Below, piece after piece: positions 53,930 through 64,000 of a stretch of DNA of 64,000 nt (within the stretch, counting starts at the first letter, position 1; every line of letters begins with the position of its first letter). Position numbers and translations under genes: made by a program. Below the pieces are notes generated by a model. The model was not told the DNA's origin and did no database searches. It saw nothing but the letters and a program-made list of their open reading frames with translations. This DNA is from Sarocladium kiliense (lineage: Eukaryota > Ascomycota > Sordariomycetes > Hypocreales > Sarocladiaceae). The stretch covers positions 1 to 64,000 of the forward strand of contig JAUZTG010000044.1 of NCBI GenBank assembly GCA_030734395.1, given 5' to 3'.

Positions 53930-55199
53930 TATTTCTGTGTTCGAGAAGCAGGCGAAAGGGGCAGAACGAACCACGAAGGCAAATTTCGGGAGCGACATAT
54001 ACCTGTTGCGGAATGGCAAACAAATTGACGTTACATATCTCTAATTGACAAAACAATTTGATTGGCCGGCACGCCGATTCGTCCCTAATTCGCCTGTGCT
54101 TCAAGTCGAATAGCAAAACGCAATGCAGCGCGTGGCGTGACTTGGACGTTGCGCAGACTTCAGCGTAGCTAAACCGGAGAAGGCGTAGGAGCTGCTATTT
54201 TCTGGTGCATTTGATACCAGGAGTCGCGTTTGCAAGGCCGACCTAAGAACGTGCATCCGCCTCCGAGGTAAAAGGATGTGGCACGTTGGTGTGTTAGATC
54301 CAGAATCGGAGGTCAGAGTTCTGTGCGACGCATCACAAGCACCTTGTATGCAGACTGGCCCAAGTAGGGGTATCCGCCTCCCCTCCATCAGCTCTGACCC
54401 CCGCCTCTGCTCTTCTGCCATCTGCAGGACCAACGCCAGACGACCACCATCCATCTATCCGTTGCTGGCTGTCTTATCTCACAGGCGCAGTGGTGGTCCG
54501 ATTAATAACAGGCGGGGCTCACGACCTGGAGCATGTCAATCGACTCCATGCCAGCCTGGATGCAACCCTTGCGACAGCTGCCCGTCACCGTCATATGGCG
54601 TCGATTCAGTTCCTGGTGGCTAGCATGGCCGACCACGTATACGCACCCTTCAAAGCGTAGTGTCGATGATGGTCCATGTGACTGACACTCACCGGCCGCG
54701 ATCCTGACGCTGATCTGGATCTCCGATTCAACGACCTCAGGCTGACAGACGGATCAGAACTTGTCACACTTGAGCACAGCTGCAGCCTACCTTAAGGTAA
54801 ATACAGTACTTTCCTGCTACGCAACGTATAGGCCACCCCCTCTGCTAAGTAGTCGGGCCGAGGATCACACGCAGGTTCGACAAGATCACAAAGGCGAGAT
54901 GGAACCACGGTCCCGGTAGCGTTCTAGGCCCTCTTGCGCACAACCCTGTACTTGCCGACCCTCCTCTCCAGTCGTCAAGTGGCCCACCCATCATGCAAGT
55001 CGGCCACACAGAGTCCCCGGGAGCCAACATCTGAGATGTCTCAGTACTCTTGTGTCCTGTGAGATTTTGCACTACGGTGTGCTGTTGTGTACCCACTAGT
55101 GCGCCACTGCCGTCGAGGGTGTTCGGGGTGCCTCTATTCTTGTTGTGTCGCCCACGAGACCCTGCAATTCAAGCGATAGCTGGCCCGTTGGCTCTCCGC
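53930..55199. other. Gene-free stretch, probably repeat-derived
   Basis: Only short overlapping frames with no family resemblance. It is flanked by a recombinase-like scrap and a LINE scrap. Confidence 0.35.
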
Positions 55200-55660
55200 C
55201 CTATCCTGTCCTGCCGTGTTCCTCTCGAGTCAGGTGCACATTATCTAGTCATCGGCCTTCTGGCATGGTCCGTGGAATCCGGGATTCTTCGGTTGAAGAG
55301 GAAGTGCTTGAGTCCAAACCTGTCGGTGCGCGTCTGCACCAGGATGGCGCTATGTCTCTTGCTCAGCCCCTCGCGTATTTGCATGGTCCTCTTTGTTGGA
55401 CACGGTGTGTATTGGACAGTGGTTCTACCCCTTGTTTCTGCCTTTCAATGCCTCTCCCATACCTTGTTTGCCTCCTTGTGTGCCCATCTTGCGAGTGTGG
55501 TCTGGGGAGAAGAGCTGTGGCGCCTGTTCTGCCATCGGGCCTACATTGCTATCCTCGCGCCATCCCGTAGCATCCTTCGCTGCTTTGTCCGCGGCTCTGT
55601 CGTTCAACCACTCTGCGTATCCCAATGCACATCCACGGGTCAACATTTCGCAATCTGGCA
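55200..55660 (-). mobile_element. Tad-like LINE family B fragment (RNase H end and following segment)
   Basis: Reverse-strand translation gives ADKAAKDATGWRE, the end of RNase H, then ARWAHKEANKVWERHW, KRHSAILVQTRTDRFG and LKHFLFNRRIPD. It ends before the zinc knuckle. It is much less AT-rich than the RIP-mutated relative at 12.8-14.7 kb, so it gives a reference for that copy. It abuts the start of the PD-(D/E)XK gene. Confidence 0.8.
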
Positions 55661-55679
55661 TTTCTGACTTTTGAGACTC

Positions 55680-57286
55680 ATGTTCGATCGGATTGAGTCC
55701 TGGATTGCAAGCGTTGAGGACCCAGACTGGCACGAAAAAGATCACATTACGTGCAATTGCACCCCTTGCGTCAGCTCCGACCACGCCTCCTTTAATCTTC
55801 GCGATCAAAACGATCAGTCTCAGCCCTCAATCCAACCACAGACTCAGAAACGAGGCTTTTCAGTTGAGAGCGACGACAGCGACGGCATTCGAAAGCGTGT
55901 CCGTCTGGGCACAAATATCTCAACCATCATACCCTGCCCAGTAACACCGTCTATCTCGGGGGCAAGCAGGAGGTCAGCAGACGAGAGAACGGATGAGCTT
56001 GCTGAGGAGAGATCAAGCCATCCGCGGAAGCGTCTCCGTCCGCGATCCGCCTCGAACCGACTCATGAACAGAGCAGTGCATCTTAGCAACATAAACCCTC
56101 CGGTTATCCCTGTTGGGCTGCAGACGCCGTCGCATGATGACATTGTGGATCTTCACCTCAAACTCTCCAAGTTCGTCGAGTGCAGGATCTCAATCATGCC
56201 CGACTGCCTTCGCCCAGAAATTGAAAGACTTCTGAGGATCCAGAATGACGCCTTAGCGCCGTCTCCTTGCTATTACTCCTGCACAGAAGATGCCCAACAC
56301 GAGCTGCAGGTCATATGTGAGATCGTGGGCATTAATCAAGACTCCAAGACACGACAACGCCACGAGAATGGCTGGAACAACTTGTGCACACTCTGCTTCT
56401 CAATCTCGCGGCGCCCTTGGCACCCCCGACTATCTCGCAAACGCTCAGTGCCATTGTCAAGAAGTACGATCCGGCCATTATCAGAAGAACGCCTCCACCT
56501 ATAACAGTTAGATGCGAGGCCATGATGTCCGCTACAATTATGTTCGACTGGATCCCCCGCCTCCAAGGCTCCTCATCAGCAGAGCCAACCCTCGCTTGCT
56601 CCGTCACGAGCGGGCGGTCACTGCTAAGCAGTAACTCCTCAGCCGTCTCAGACCCAAGCATCCCTGAGCCGTACCAGCATACACGTGTCGAGAGTAACTT
56701 GGTCGACTACGTGTTTGCGTTGGACCTCGCTGCAGACGACCCTTTGCAGAAAGTCACCGAGGAGCTTCTACTTCGTGAGATGCACCTCCATATTGTCCAA
56801 GACGTGGCTAAGGGCTTGCCTCCTCACCTGAACCAGACTGCCTACAAGGCTGTGTGGAATAGCCTGATCGCGGTATCCGTTGAGGCAAAGCAGGACACGG
56901 TCTCAGGAGAGCCTTTGGCGCGGCTCGGAATCTGGGTGGCAGCCTGGCACATCCGAATGAAAAAGCTTCGATTTGACCGCGGCTTACGAGTTCTCAGCAC
57001 CCCGACCACTGTTGCCTCAAGAACAGAGCTCTCCTCCGTTGCACCACTTCGTCCAGCACGCCTGGTGTCATTGCCGTTGATCCTGGCCAATGGCGCGACG
57101 TGGCAGATATACTATGCTTGTGACTGCGGTGACCACATCGAGATATCGGGGCCGTTCCGGCTTGGGAGCACTCTGACACTCGCCAGCACGTACCAGCTCC
57201 TAGCGTGCCTCCGAGCTGTTAAAGAATGGGTTAAGGTGACGTTCTATAAGGAGATGAGACGCTGGTTCCATTGCAATGAGGAATGA
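55680..57286 (+). pseudogene. PD-(D/E)XK nuclease-like family gene with one frameshift
   Basis: Begins MFDRIESWIASVE, the characteristic start of this fungal family. A disordered Arg/Ser-rich stretch follows (e.g. RKRLRPRSASNR), then a helical region (DIVDLHLKLSKFVECR). At about 56380 the homology moves from one frame to another (WNNL then VHTLLLNLAAPL) with no splice sites that could join them; one missing nucleotide explains it. In the second frame the nuclease signature is intact: NLVDYVFALDL (Asp) and LIAVSVEAKQD (Glu-x-Lys), followed by LGIWVAAWHIRMKKLR and the C-terminal strand/helix region. Members are multicopy and repeat-associated in Sordariomycetes; their substrates are not known. 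Confidence 0.75.
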
Positions 57287-58145
57287 AGAGCATTTGCCTT
57301 GATGCTCGCTGTCGCCGTGCAGACACATGCTGTCCCCGACTATTCAGTAGACGCTATCCTACTGGATTTGCGCCTGAGGGATTGCCTCCTCCGCGCTGGA
57401 CATTTCACCTCCCCTTCCACACTTCACTTCCGTCTCATGCTGTCGGTTGGGATCCATTCGTAACGGACCCACACTTCGTCAGCCAATCATTCAATCTTGA
57501 CCTCATTTCTCACAGCCCTGAAGCCGCGCCATCCGATTCGTTCATCGGGCTGGGTGGGGAGCAGCTGGGTTTGTACCCCTGTGCCTCCTCAGCAGGAGCA
57601 GGCGGCTTTGATCACAATACTAGGCAGAAGACGTAGAAGAGACTGAAACAGACGACGAAATGAGTAAGGAGAGGAAGAAGAGAAGTAAAGAAGAAAGTGA
57701 ACAATTCGAGGAGTGCTTTGAGCCCCACGCCGTATGTGCGGTTACATCCGCTGTGGTATCGCCTCCTTAGCATTTTTTGGGGGTGGATCTGTGGTGGGAG
57801 GTTGCTCTGCGTTGAGGGAGGGGATAGGGATAAATGATCTATAGCATTCTCTGGATGACTCGTCGCTTGAAGTGGGAAATATGCCAGTCTCTGGGCCAAA
57901 CAGGGGCATAGCTATCGGTAAGTTGGATCCCAAGGTCACGTGCCACTGAGGAGGCTGCCTACCAGGCTGCCAGTGATGTTAGGCAGCAGACAGCTGGCAC
58001 AGCTATAAAATATCTTGTGCTTGCTGTAATACATAGAAGAGGAAGATCATCATTTGTTCCCCTTGTTCAGAGTTCCAAGTCGGTAAAGGCGGCTGGGACA
58101 GATTGTGAAACAATCGATCAATCAATTAGAAGTTCTAGCCCGCCT
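57287..58145. other. Intergenic, nothing supported
   Basis: Between the nuclease-like relic (+) and the 3' end of the C2H2 gene (-). A purine-rich patch lies at 57640-57700. Confidence 0.4.
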
Positions 58146-60885
58146 CTAGTGGTTCTCGAACAGATGCCTCGTAAAGAATCTCTGTCGAGCGAATTCTTTT
58201 CTGCATAGAGGGCAATGATATAGGTTCTGGGCATCCTTGAAGTCATCGGGCTTGGGGTGGCTATTCTTGGAATACTTCGCCAGCAGGCCGAGGAGTCGAT
58301 TCGAGAAAGTCAGGAACCAGGAGCTGTTTCCGGGCGCATCTGAATCATTCGGAGCGCACGAAGTTGGTCTTTTTGTAATCGGGGACACCTCTGGAACTGC
58401 TGCGGACTTTAAGAGGACGTTGGACCTATCGGATTGAGCGGGAGTCTCCGGCCGGGACTGGTGGGTAGGTGCAGGAGGGGCGGTTTGGAGGAGTGAGGTC
58501 AAACGCTCCAGCTGAGGTACATCCGCCTGACCTTGCGGGGGTCGAATAGGAGGTAAACGCAAAGGAGTGGTTAGATTGGGGGCTGGTAGAATTGGACGCA
58601 ACTGCTGTAGAGGGCCGCGAATTGGCTCCCCCTCCTCTTCGGCTCCTCTCGCACGATGGATGACGCTATTGGTCGAGTGATGTGCCGAATTCAAGTCTTG
58701 GGAGCCGGCGACTGCACCACTCTGCCAGGGATGCTGATGACTTGGTAAGCCAGAATTCACAGTGCCCAGCAGTTGTCCTCCCCCTGGTGCCACTCCCTTG
58801 GTCCCCCCGCAAAGAGCCGAGCTAGGTTGTGTATGCCGAGTTGGCGTGGCCATCGGGTTTCGGGAGACATGAGCCGCGGGAGACGACCGAACACCCTGAG
58901 CTGCCGGTGGCAGCATTTTTTCTGGTCCCACTGCTCGCTGCGCGTCCTGTGCGATCTTGGTTAGGGTTATTATGTCCAGTCCGCCAACAAATTTGCCAAC
59001 AGGGGCATCAGTGCCGTGTTGTTGGTTATCAGGACCACGTTGTTCTGACATTGCGGCGTGCTTCCCGGCTGTGGGTTCGGGGACCGGGGTTTGGCTGATG
59101 CCATGGGGTAAATCCTCGTGCCGGCGGACCTCACTTGGTTCCTCAGGAGGAGAGTCGGACTGACCAAATTGGTCGTTTGCCGAGGTGTCCGTATTGGATT
59201 CAGTGTGCCTTTGGCCGTCGGATGGATCGATCTGTGGTACTGTCGGCGCCTCCTCGCCGTAGGAGGGAGGGCTATCGGGATTGTGGGGATCCGCTCGAGG
59301 AGGCGGAGACGACTCTTGTTGACCTCCTCCGTCACCAACTTAACGCATTAGTAAGGGAAGCGGTTTAGATTCAAGTGCTTCGAGACGTACTGACTGACGA
59401 AGCCGTTGTATCCGCTGATACGACCCTTGACCGCCTCTGCAGGTACTTCCGCACCGATTCGATGTGAGGAACATCGGACGCAGCAGCTGATTCCGTATTG
59501 AATGGCACGAGATCCCTGGCGCCCAGCCATCCAACGCTAGATTTGCGTCGGCCATCAAAGTACAGGACGGGGAACTCGCGCCTGGCGACAAGAGCTCCTC
59601 CGTCTTCGTATCCTTCTGCCCAACTGAACTCCTTAGTCCGCCGATCATAATCGTAGCATGTGGGCACTGTTTCCGTCAACCCCAGGCTTTCAATCGTGTC
59701 GGGTACACCAACATCGCTGATGTTTTTCGTAGGCAGGAGGAGCACCGCCCAGGGTTTCTTAGCTTTACCCCAGAACCCAAGATACACATCACCAGGGGTT
59801 GGGTCAAGTACCGGCTCCCTTCCTCTTTGATTGCTCCGGTTGCCACCGGACGAAGCGTCCCGGCAGGATTGCGTTCGATTTCTCCCGGGATGTGTCGATA
59901 ATGGGTCATCGCCTGTTAAGACGGCCTGGCCACCGAACCTTGCCATTTTGAACGCATCACGAGCGACGGCGTTGTTCTTCGCGGCCATGACTTTATCGCA
60001 ACCTAGCACCTCGGTGCCAAAGTGCTCGATAACCACCGCCGTGTCTCGAGAGAGCTTTCCGTGCTCTACGCTCCTGATATGGGCTCCGGCGCTCACGACT
60101 GGCTTGTCTCTGAAATCTAGATCGTGCTCGTCGCATCGGAGAATATACCATCGCCCGTTCTCTTTTGGATGTTGCACTATTATTCGTTTGTTCTGAGCTT
60201 GGCCGTCTTCGAAGACTTGGTCGAAGTGGACACTGCCGACCCGGGACCGCTTATGTCGGCTCGAGGGGAGGTGCCCGTCCCGCGTTCGTTTCCGCTGGGC
60301 ATGTCAGCAGGGGCGTTGGACGGGCATGACATAGAAACTCACACTTGTAGTGCCACTGGGATTCTTGGGATGAGCGGCATCGGTAGTGGGCTCGTGCTCA
60401 GCGGCCGACGGGGCCGCACGCTCGCTTGATTCGGCCCGCGTCCGTCCCCGACGTGTCGGGGAGGTTCCACCCCGCCCATTTGATAGCTTCTGATTTGAGA
60501 GGGTTTGTACCGTGCTCTCTACCAGAGGAAGACCCAAGATTGTGACCAGGTTGACACAAAGCGTCTCCAGAACAGACTTCCGTTGATCTTCGTACGCTAC
60601 TTCCCTGTCGCGGAGGGTTGCCTTATGCTGGTACTCCAGTTCCTTTAATTGGCCACCGAACCTGACAATGTCATCTTGGAGCCAACATATATCACTTGGA
60701 GTCGAAGCCGAAGGAAGTTGGAGGAACGCTTGGTTGATGTTGTTCCTGACCGATGTCACTGCCGCCTCGTAAATGGTGTGCGGCGCCTTGATTGCCTGAA
60801 GGTCCCGCTCGCTGCGCACAACATACTCCTTTGCGGCCCGAACAATGCGCAGTACCGGGTCCTCGCTTGGGACCCGATCCGACAT
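58146..60885 (-). CDS. Large C2H2 zinc-finger protein of unknown function
   Basis: Three exons (60343-60885, 59391-60294, 58146-59338) with introns of 48 and 52 nt give 879 residues in one frame. N-terminal 100 residues are helical and charged (QDDIVRFGGQLKELEYQHKA), probably a coiled coil. Exon 2 holds a conserved globular part: FDQVFEDGQAQNKRIIV, RWYILRCDEHDLDF (about 229-243), GDVYLGFWGKAKKPWAVLLL (from about 349), WAEGYEDGGALV, REFPVLYFDG and PHIESVRKYL. Exon 3 is long and Pro/Ser/Gln-rich, ending with one C2H2 finger (YHCPLCRKEF, two His at the very C-terminus). This architecture recurs in Sordariomycete hypothetical proteins, but I know of no function. The intact frame amid relics suggests selection. 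Confidence 0.75.
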
Positions 60886-61214
60886 TGTAGTGTGCTCTCA
60901 CTGGCTGAGTCGGAGTGGCTTTGAGATCGCTGGGATGTTGAAAGGGACCAAGGCTACGCGTCTCGGACACTAAGGAGGGCTTTGTAGACAAAATGGTTGG
61001 AAGGTCTTGAGGCTCGTGCAGTAGATTGGATAGTGCAAAAGCACGGAGCGCTTGCAGCGGGGTCTCCGCCTATTAAGTACGCCAGCGGCTGCGACCCGAG
61101 AGAGTGGCTCACCATCTCATTCGTTCGACGATGTGATAGTGATCAGCTGTGCATTCATGACATGACAACGTTGGCCCTGGTGGGATGCGACTCCAAGCGC
61201 CGCCAGGTCGCCTT
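60886..61214. other. C2H2 gene promoter and spacer
   Basis: Should contain the promoter of the C2H2 gene. No other gene recognised before the LINE fragment. Confidence 0.4.
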
Positions 61215-61547
61215 TGAGGCCCCCGCCACAAGCGGCAGAGCGCTATCTTAGTGCAAATGCGCACCGGAAAAATCGGACTCAGGGACTTTCTCTTCAACCG
61301 AAGAGTACTGGGTGTTACGGACAACAAATGCCCCTGTCGAGAAGGACGGCAAACGGTATCGCACGTCGTGTTGTGATGCCGCCGATTCCAACAGCTTCGA
61401 CGCCGGGAACTAGAATCCATTACAGGACGAAACGACCTCCGGGCTTTGCTGAACAAGCGCAACGCAGCCGCAGAAGCAATCAGGTTCATGGAACAAACTG
61501 AGATCCTTGGGCAATTCAGGATCGAGCCACCAGCCAGACGAAGCTGA
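61215..61547 (+). mobile_element. Tad-like LINE family B 3' coding end
   Basis: The frame reads KRQSAILVQMRTGKIG, LRDFLFNRRVLGVTD, the knuckle KCPCREGRQTVSHVV then CRRFQQLRRREL, and LLNKRNAAAEAIRF, ending in TGA at 61545-61547. A TGA interrupts between VVL and CRRF, where CGA (Arg) is expected. It overlaps in homology with the fragment at 55.2 kb and extends it through the zinc knuckle, so together they outline the ORF2 C-terminus of this family. Confidence 0.8.
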
Positions 61548-63069
61548 CCACTGGGGGGAGACTGTAGGTACACAGAACCGGCATAGGAGGCATCGCGTGC
61601 CGACAGAGCCTGGAACACAGATGGATTAGAGGAACGGAGATCTACACGAGGCAGCCACCAAATGGAGATAGAGATGACAATAACCGGTGGGCTGGTGCAC
61701 ACGCCCTAATGGTACCTAGCTCAGACCCCTCAGACACATCAAGCAACCTCCCAATGTCCTATTGGGTTCTGTTTTGGGCGACGGATTGTGGCCTGTCCGC
61801 GCTAGTGGGTGGGGCAAATCGCAGTCTCCAACACCGCCGTGAACGCGTCAATGCCCATGGGGCCGTTTGTACTTTCGTGGCCACCCACATCAGCAAGCCT
61901 GCAAGCGCGCTCACAACATGTTCATATTGATATGGCTGCGCAATGCCGAGCCCTGCCGTTTCTGACGCCTCGGCTCTGACGCTTCCCACAACGCCGATAT
62001 CGCCCAGGGAGCGCTGGTAACACTGTGTTCCTCGACGGTTTGGGGCAAGCAGCATGATTGCCATAGAGAGACTTGATTGCTTGTATTCTGACTACACTCC
62101 AGGCCTCTCGCCGTGCATGCCCCTCCTTGGGCCTCCCTTTGGAGTTATGTCATCTGATTCCTCGGTTTTTGTAAAGCTAACATTGTCAACCATCCACAGT
62201 CCAATCCCTGCTTCTTGTCCCTCCTGTGGGAGGCGAGGTGATCACAAAGTCCCAGCGGCTGCCTGATAAGATTGCGCGACTGAATCCTGACTTAACTTTC
62301 CGCGACGAAGTCCCTGCTGAGCAGGTGAAGAGACCATTGCTCATTGCTTCTTAGAAGGGTAGCATGCTTGGAAGCGATGTGTCAGCAGCGGGCGAGTCGC
62401 GAAGCGTTGACTAGGACAAACCTGAGGGCACAGTACTGTCTCGTGGAATTAGTCGTGACAGGTCGACAAGAGCGATTGACACTGTGAGCTGGGAGGAATT
62501 ATCGAGTCAACGGCTTCGCGTCCCGATGCGGCAGAGGGAGTTGATCGGTATTCACGCTATTGGTTCGATTATGATAGCAGGAGATGAGAGGGGCGCAGTT
62601 AATGCAATGCATGGGCTGGGCGCAGCTTCATCAAGTACATTTAAAGAATTAGGGACACACGGATATGCCGTCGACCCCAACACACGGATTACACTCATAC
62701 ATTCAGGGCGTTCAGTCGCATGCTCGTTACTACCCTTCCGCCCGGTTCTCCTTGGCGTTCTATACTTAGATATGAGAAGGACTTGTATCATGCGCCTTGC
62801 AAGTAGTCAACAGGGCTAGAATCGTCATCAGCCCAAGTCCTACTACAAGCAACCGCCGCAATGGATCGGAGAACTTCGAGTATAAAGCACCTTTGGAATG
62901 TGCAACCGTAAATTGACGTTATGCACGTTCTAACTTTCTCTACGGTAGCAAGTTCTAAGCTGTCGTACCAGCTTTCGACTTATTATAAACAAATTTTATT
63001 GTATGTCGCGCATCTACAGAGCAATTTAATGGCTTGCTGATAACGTCTAGAAGAAGAAGGAAAAAAACC
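61548..63069. other. Unassigned stretch, part LINE 3' UTR
   Basis: The first few hundred bases probably continue the LINE 3' UTR. A forward frame at 62484-62819 has no recognisable features. The right end should contain the promoter of the secreted-protein gene (AATAAATT-type AT-rich patch near 62985). Confidence 0.35.
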
Positions 63070-63513
63070 ATGTTTGGGAAATATTATCTCCTCGTTCTGG
63101 CCGGCAGCCTGTCCATGGGTACCAGTCTCCCCTCTGCCAGCACTCACACGAACAACGACGACCTAGTCACCACAGGTATTAACCAGTGCAGCCCCACCGG
63201 TCCCGGATTCTGCAACCTCTGGATCATGGGCGAGAGAATCGTTGCAGGTTCACGCTGGGAGGTCCGGCGTGACTGGACAATATTCAACAGCGCCTGCGAC
63301 CCCATTGGTGGTGGCGATCAGCTCCCCAACGGACATCATTCGCTGACATCGCAGCTACGATGGACAGTTGAGCTGGACATTGCGGGTGGCACCATGCCGC
63401 AGGGTGGGTTCTGGTACGCGGGCCGGTATACGGACTTGGGAGCCGCGTACTGCGAGCAGTGCGATGTTTTCGCCCAAGGTCATTGTTGTCGCATCGCATT
63501 TCAGTGTAATTAG
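63070..63513 (+). CDS. Small secreted cysteine-rich protein
   Basis: The ATG at 63070 opens a 147-residue protein with a clear signal peptide (MFGKYYLLVLAGSLSMGTSL, cleavage likely near SLPSA). The mature part has eight Cys (in NQC, GFC, SAC, AYC, EQC, HCC and QC near the end), enough for four disulfides, and no membrane segment or repeats. The longer frame from 63034 adds a basic stretch before the signal peptide and is unlikely. No family recognised. Size, secretion and Cys content fit a fungal effector or antimicrobial-type protein, but that is inference. No intron is needed. Confidence 0.65.
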   Translation: MFGKYYLLVLAGSLSMGTSLPSASTHTNNDDLVTTGINQCSPTGPGFCNLWIMGERIVAGSRWEVRRDWTIFNSACDPIGGGDQLPNGHHSLTSQLRWTVELDIAGGTMPQGGFWYAGRYTDLGAAYCEQCDVFAQGHCCRIAFQCN

Positions 63514-64000
63514 GTAGTGAGCCAGCAGGGTTATCAAGAAACGTCGCATGTGACATGCCTTTCTAGTAAGGTACTCAAATGCTTGCAAGCACCTTTGAAG
63601 CTGGAAGGCGCTATTCTTGGTCCTATTCCCACATGTGATGATTCAGTGTCTAACTACCGAATTGATCTTGTCTTCCCTTGTATCGTTGTTGATGCCAAAG
63701 TTTACGTGCTTCTCATCTACAAAACCTGAAGGCACCCAGAGAGTGATGTGCTGGGAGTCAGACACCAAACCCAAGTGGAGTTGCAACTGTAGGCGGCATC
63801 AAAATTGAAGGAATCCACTTTTGACAGTCATCAACCAACATCGCCTTCACTGACACGGCTCCGTAACACTTGGAGGCAGGCACGCAGCAAGGTGACAACT
63901 CAATTGTGTATTTCAGTCATCTGCTATCCTAGTAAAAACTGCCGCGTGCAAATCAGCAGCGCACTTGGCGACTATGTCCTGAAACAATGCTGATCTATCT
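63514..64000. other. Right edge, nothing supported
   Basis: 3' region of the secreted-protein gene, then short overlapping frames without resemblance to known proteins. Confidence 0.4.

Noticed and set aside
1..64000. tRNA or rRNA genes
   Set aside because: No B-box/A-box pair with cloverleaf or rRNA core sequence recognised by eye; a tRNAscan run would be decisive.

Overview
This window is nuclear DNA of a filamentous ascomycete (Pezizomycotina, most likely a Sordariomycete). The evidence is small GT-AG introns of about 48-113 nt in nearly every gene, fungal-specific families (con-10, HVA1/DUF2945, ISG12-like, PD-(D/E)XK nuclease-like, opsin-related protein), fungal Tad-like non-LTR retrotransposons, and C-to-T decay resembling repeat-induced point mutation (RIP). 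It is an accessory, repeat-rich region: conserved genes are scattered among retroelement fragments and dead genes, and a telomere-linked RecQ helicase relic near the left edge points to a present or former subtelomere.

Layout. 0-8.3 kb: helicase relic, then a compact copper locus with a DUF4396 membrane protein, a 1,203-residue copper P1B-ATPase with four HMA domains, and an ATX1-like copper chaperone whose promoter is shared with the ATPase and holds five copies of one octamer. 9.8-11.7 kb: an MFS transporter with its introns preserved but a broken 3' end. 12.7-21.6 kb: a retrotransposon graveyard. It has a RIP-mutated LINE, stacked LINE 3' ends with AAGT-type tails and a conserved hairpin, a gag-RT deletion fusion, and a 742-bp minisatellite of 15 C + A units inside that element. 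22-29 kb: ISG12-like gene, transposase and gag scraps, and the first copy of a bHLH gene. 29-36 kb: TALE homeobox gene, opsin-related protein (HSP30 type), and the second bHLH copy in a diverged segmental duplication about 9 kb away, part of which is inverted.

37-48 kb: truncated DUF7492 relic, gluconokinase pseudogene, then four intact genes: hemerythrin-like HHE protein, NmrA-like NAD(P)-binding protein, catalase and con-10. 50-53.2 kb: phosphatidylserine decarboxylase divergent from a small HVA1-family gene. 53.2-57.3 kb: a duplicated scrap of the NmrA-like gene, a recombinase-like N-terminus, a LINE scrap, and a frameshifted PD-(D/E)XK nuclease-like gene. 58-64 kb: an intact 879-residue C2H2 protein, another LINE 3' fragment, and a small secreted cysteine-rich protein.

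The clearest functional unit is the copper set: chaperone delivers Cu(I) to the ATPase, and the neighbouring DUF4396 protein is a plausible third partner. HHE, catalase, opsin-related protein and con-10 share a stress/conidiation theme but show no shared promoter or operon-like arrangement. Exon boundaries were derived by hand from splice consensus, reading frame and remembered family consensus; no searches were run.
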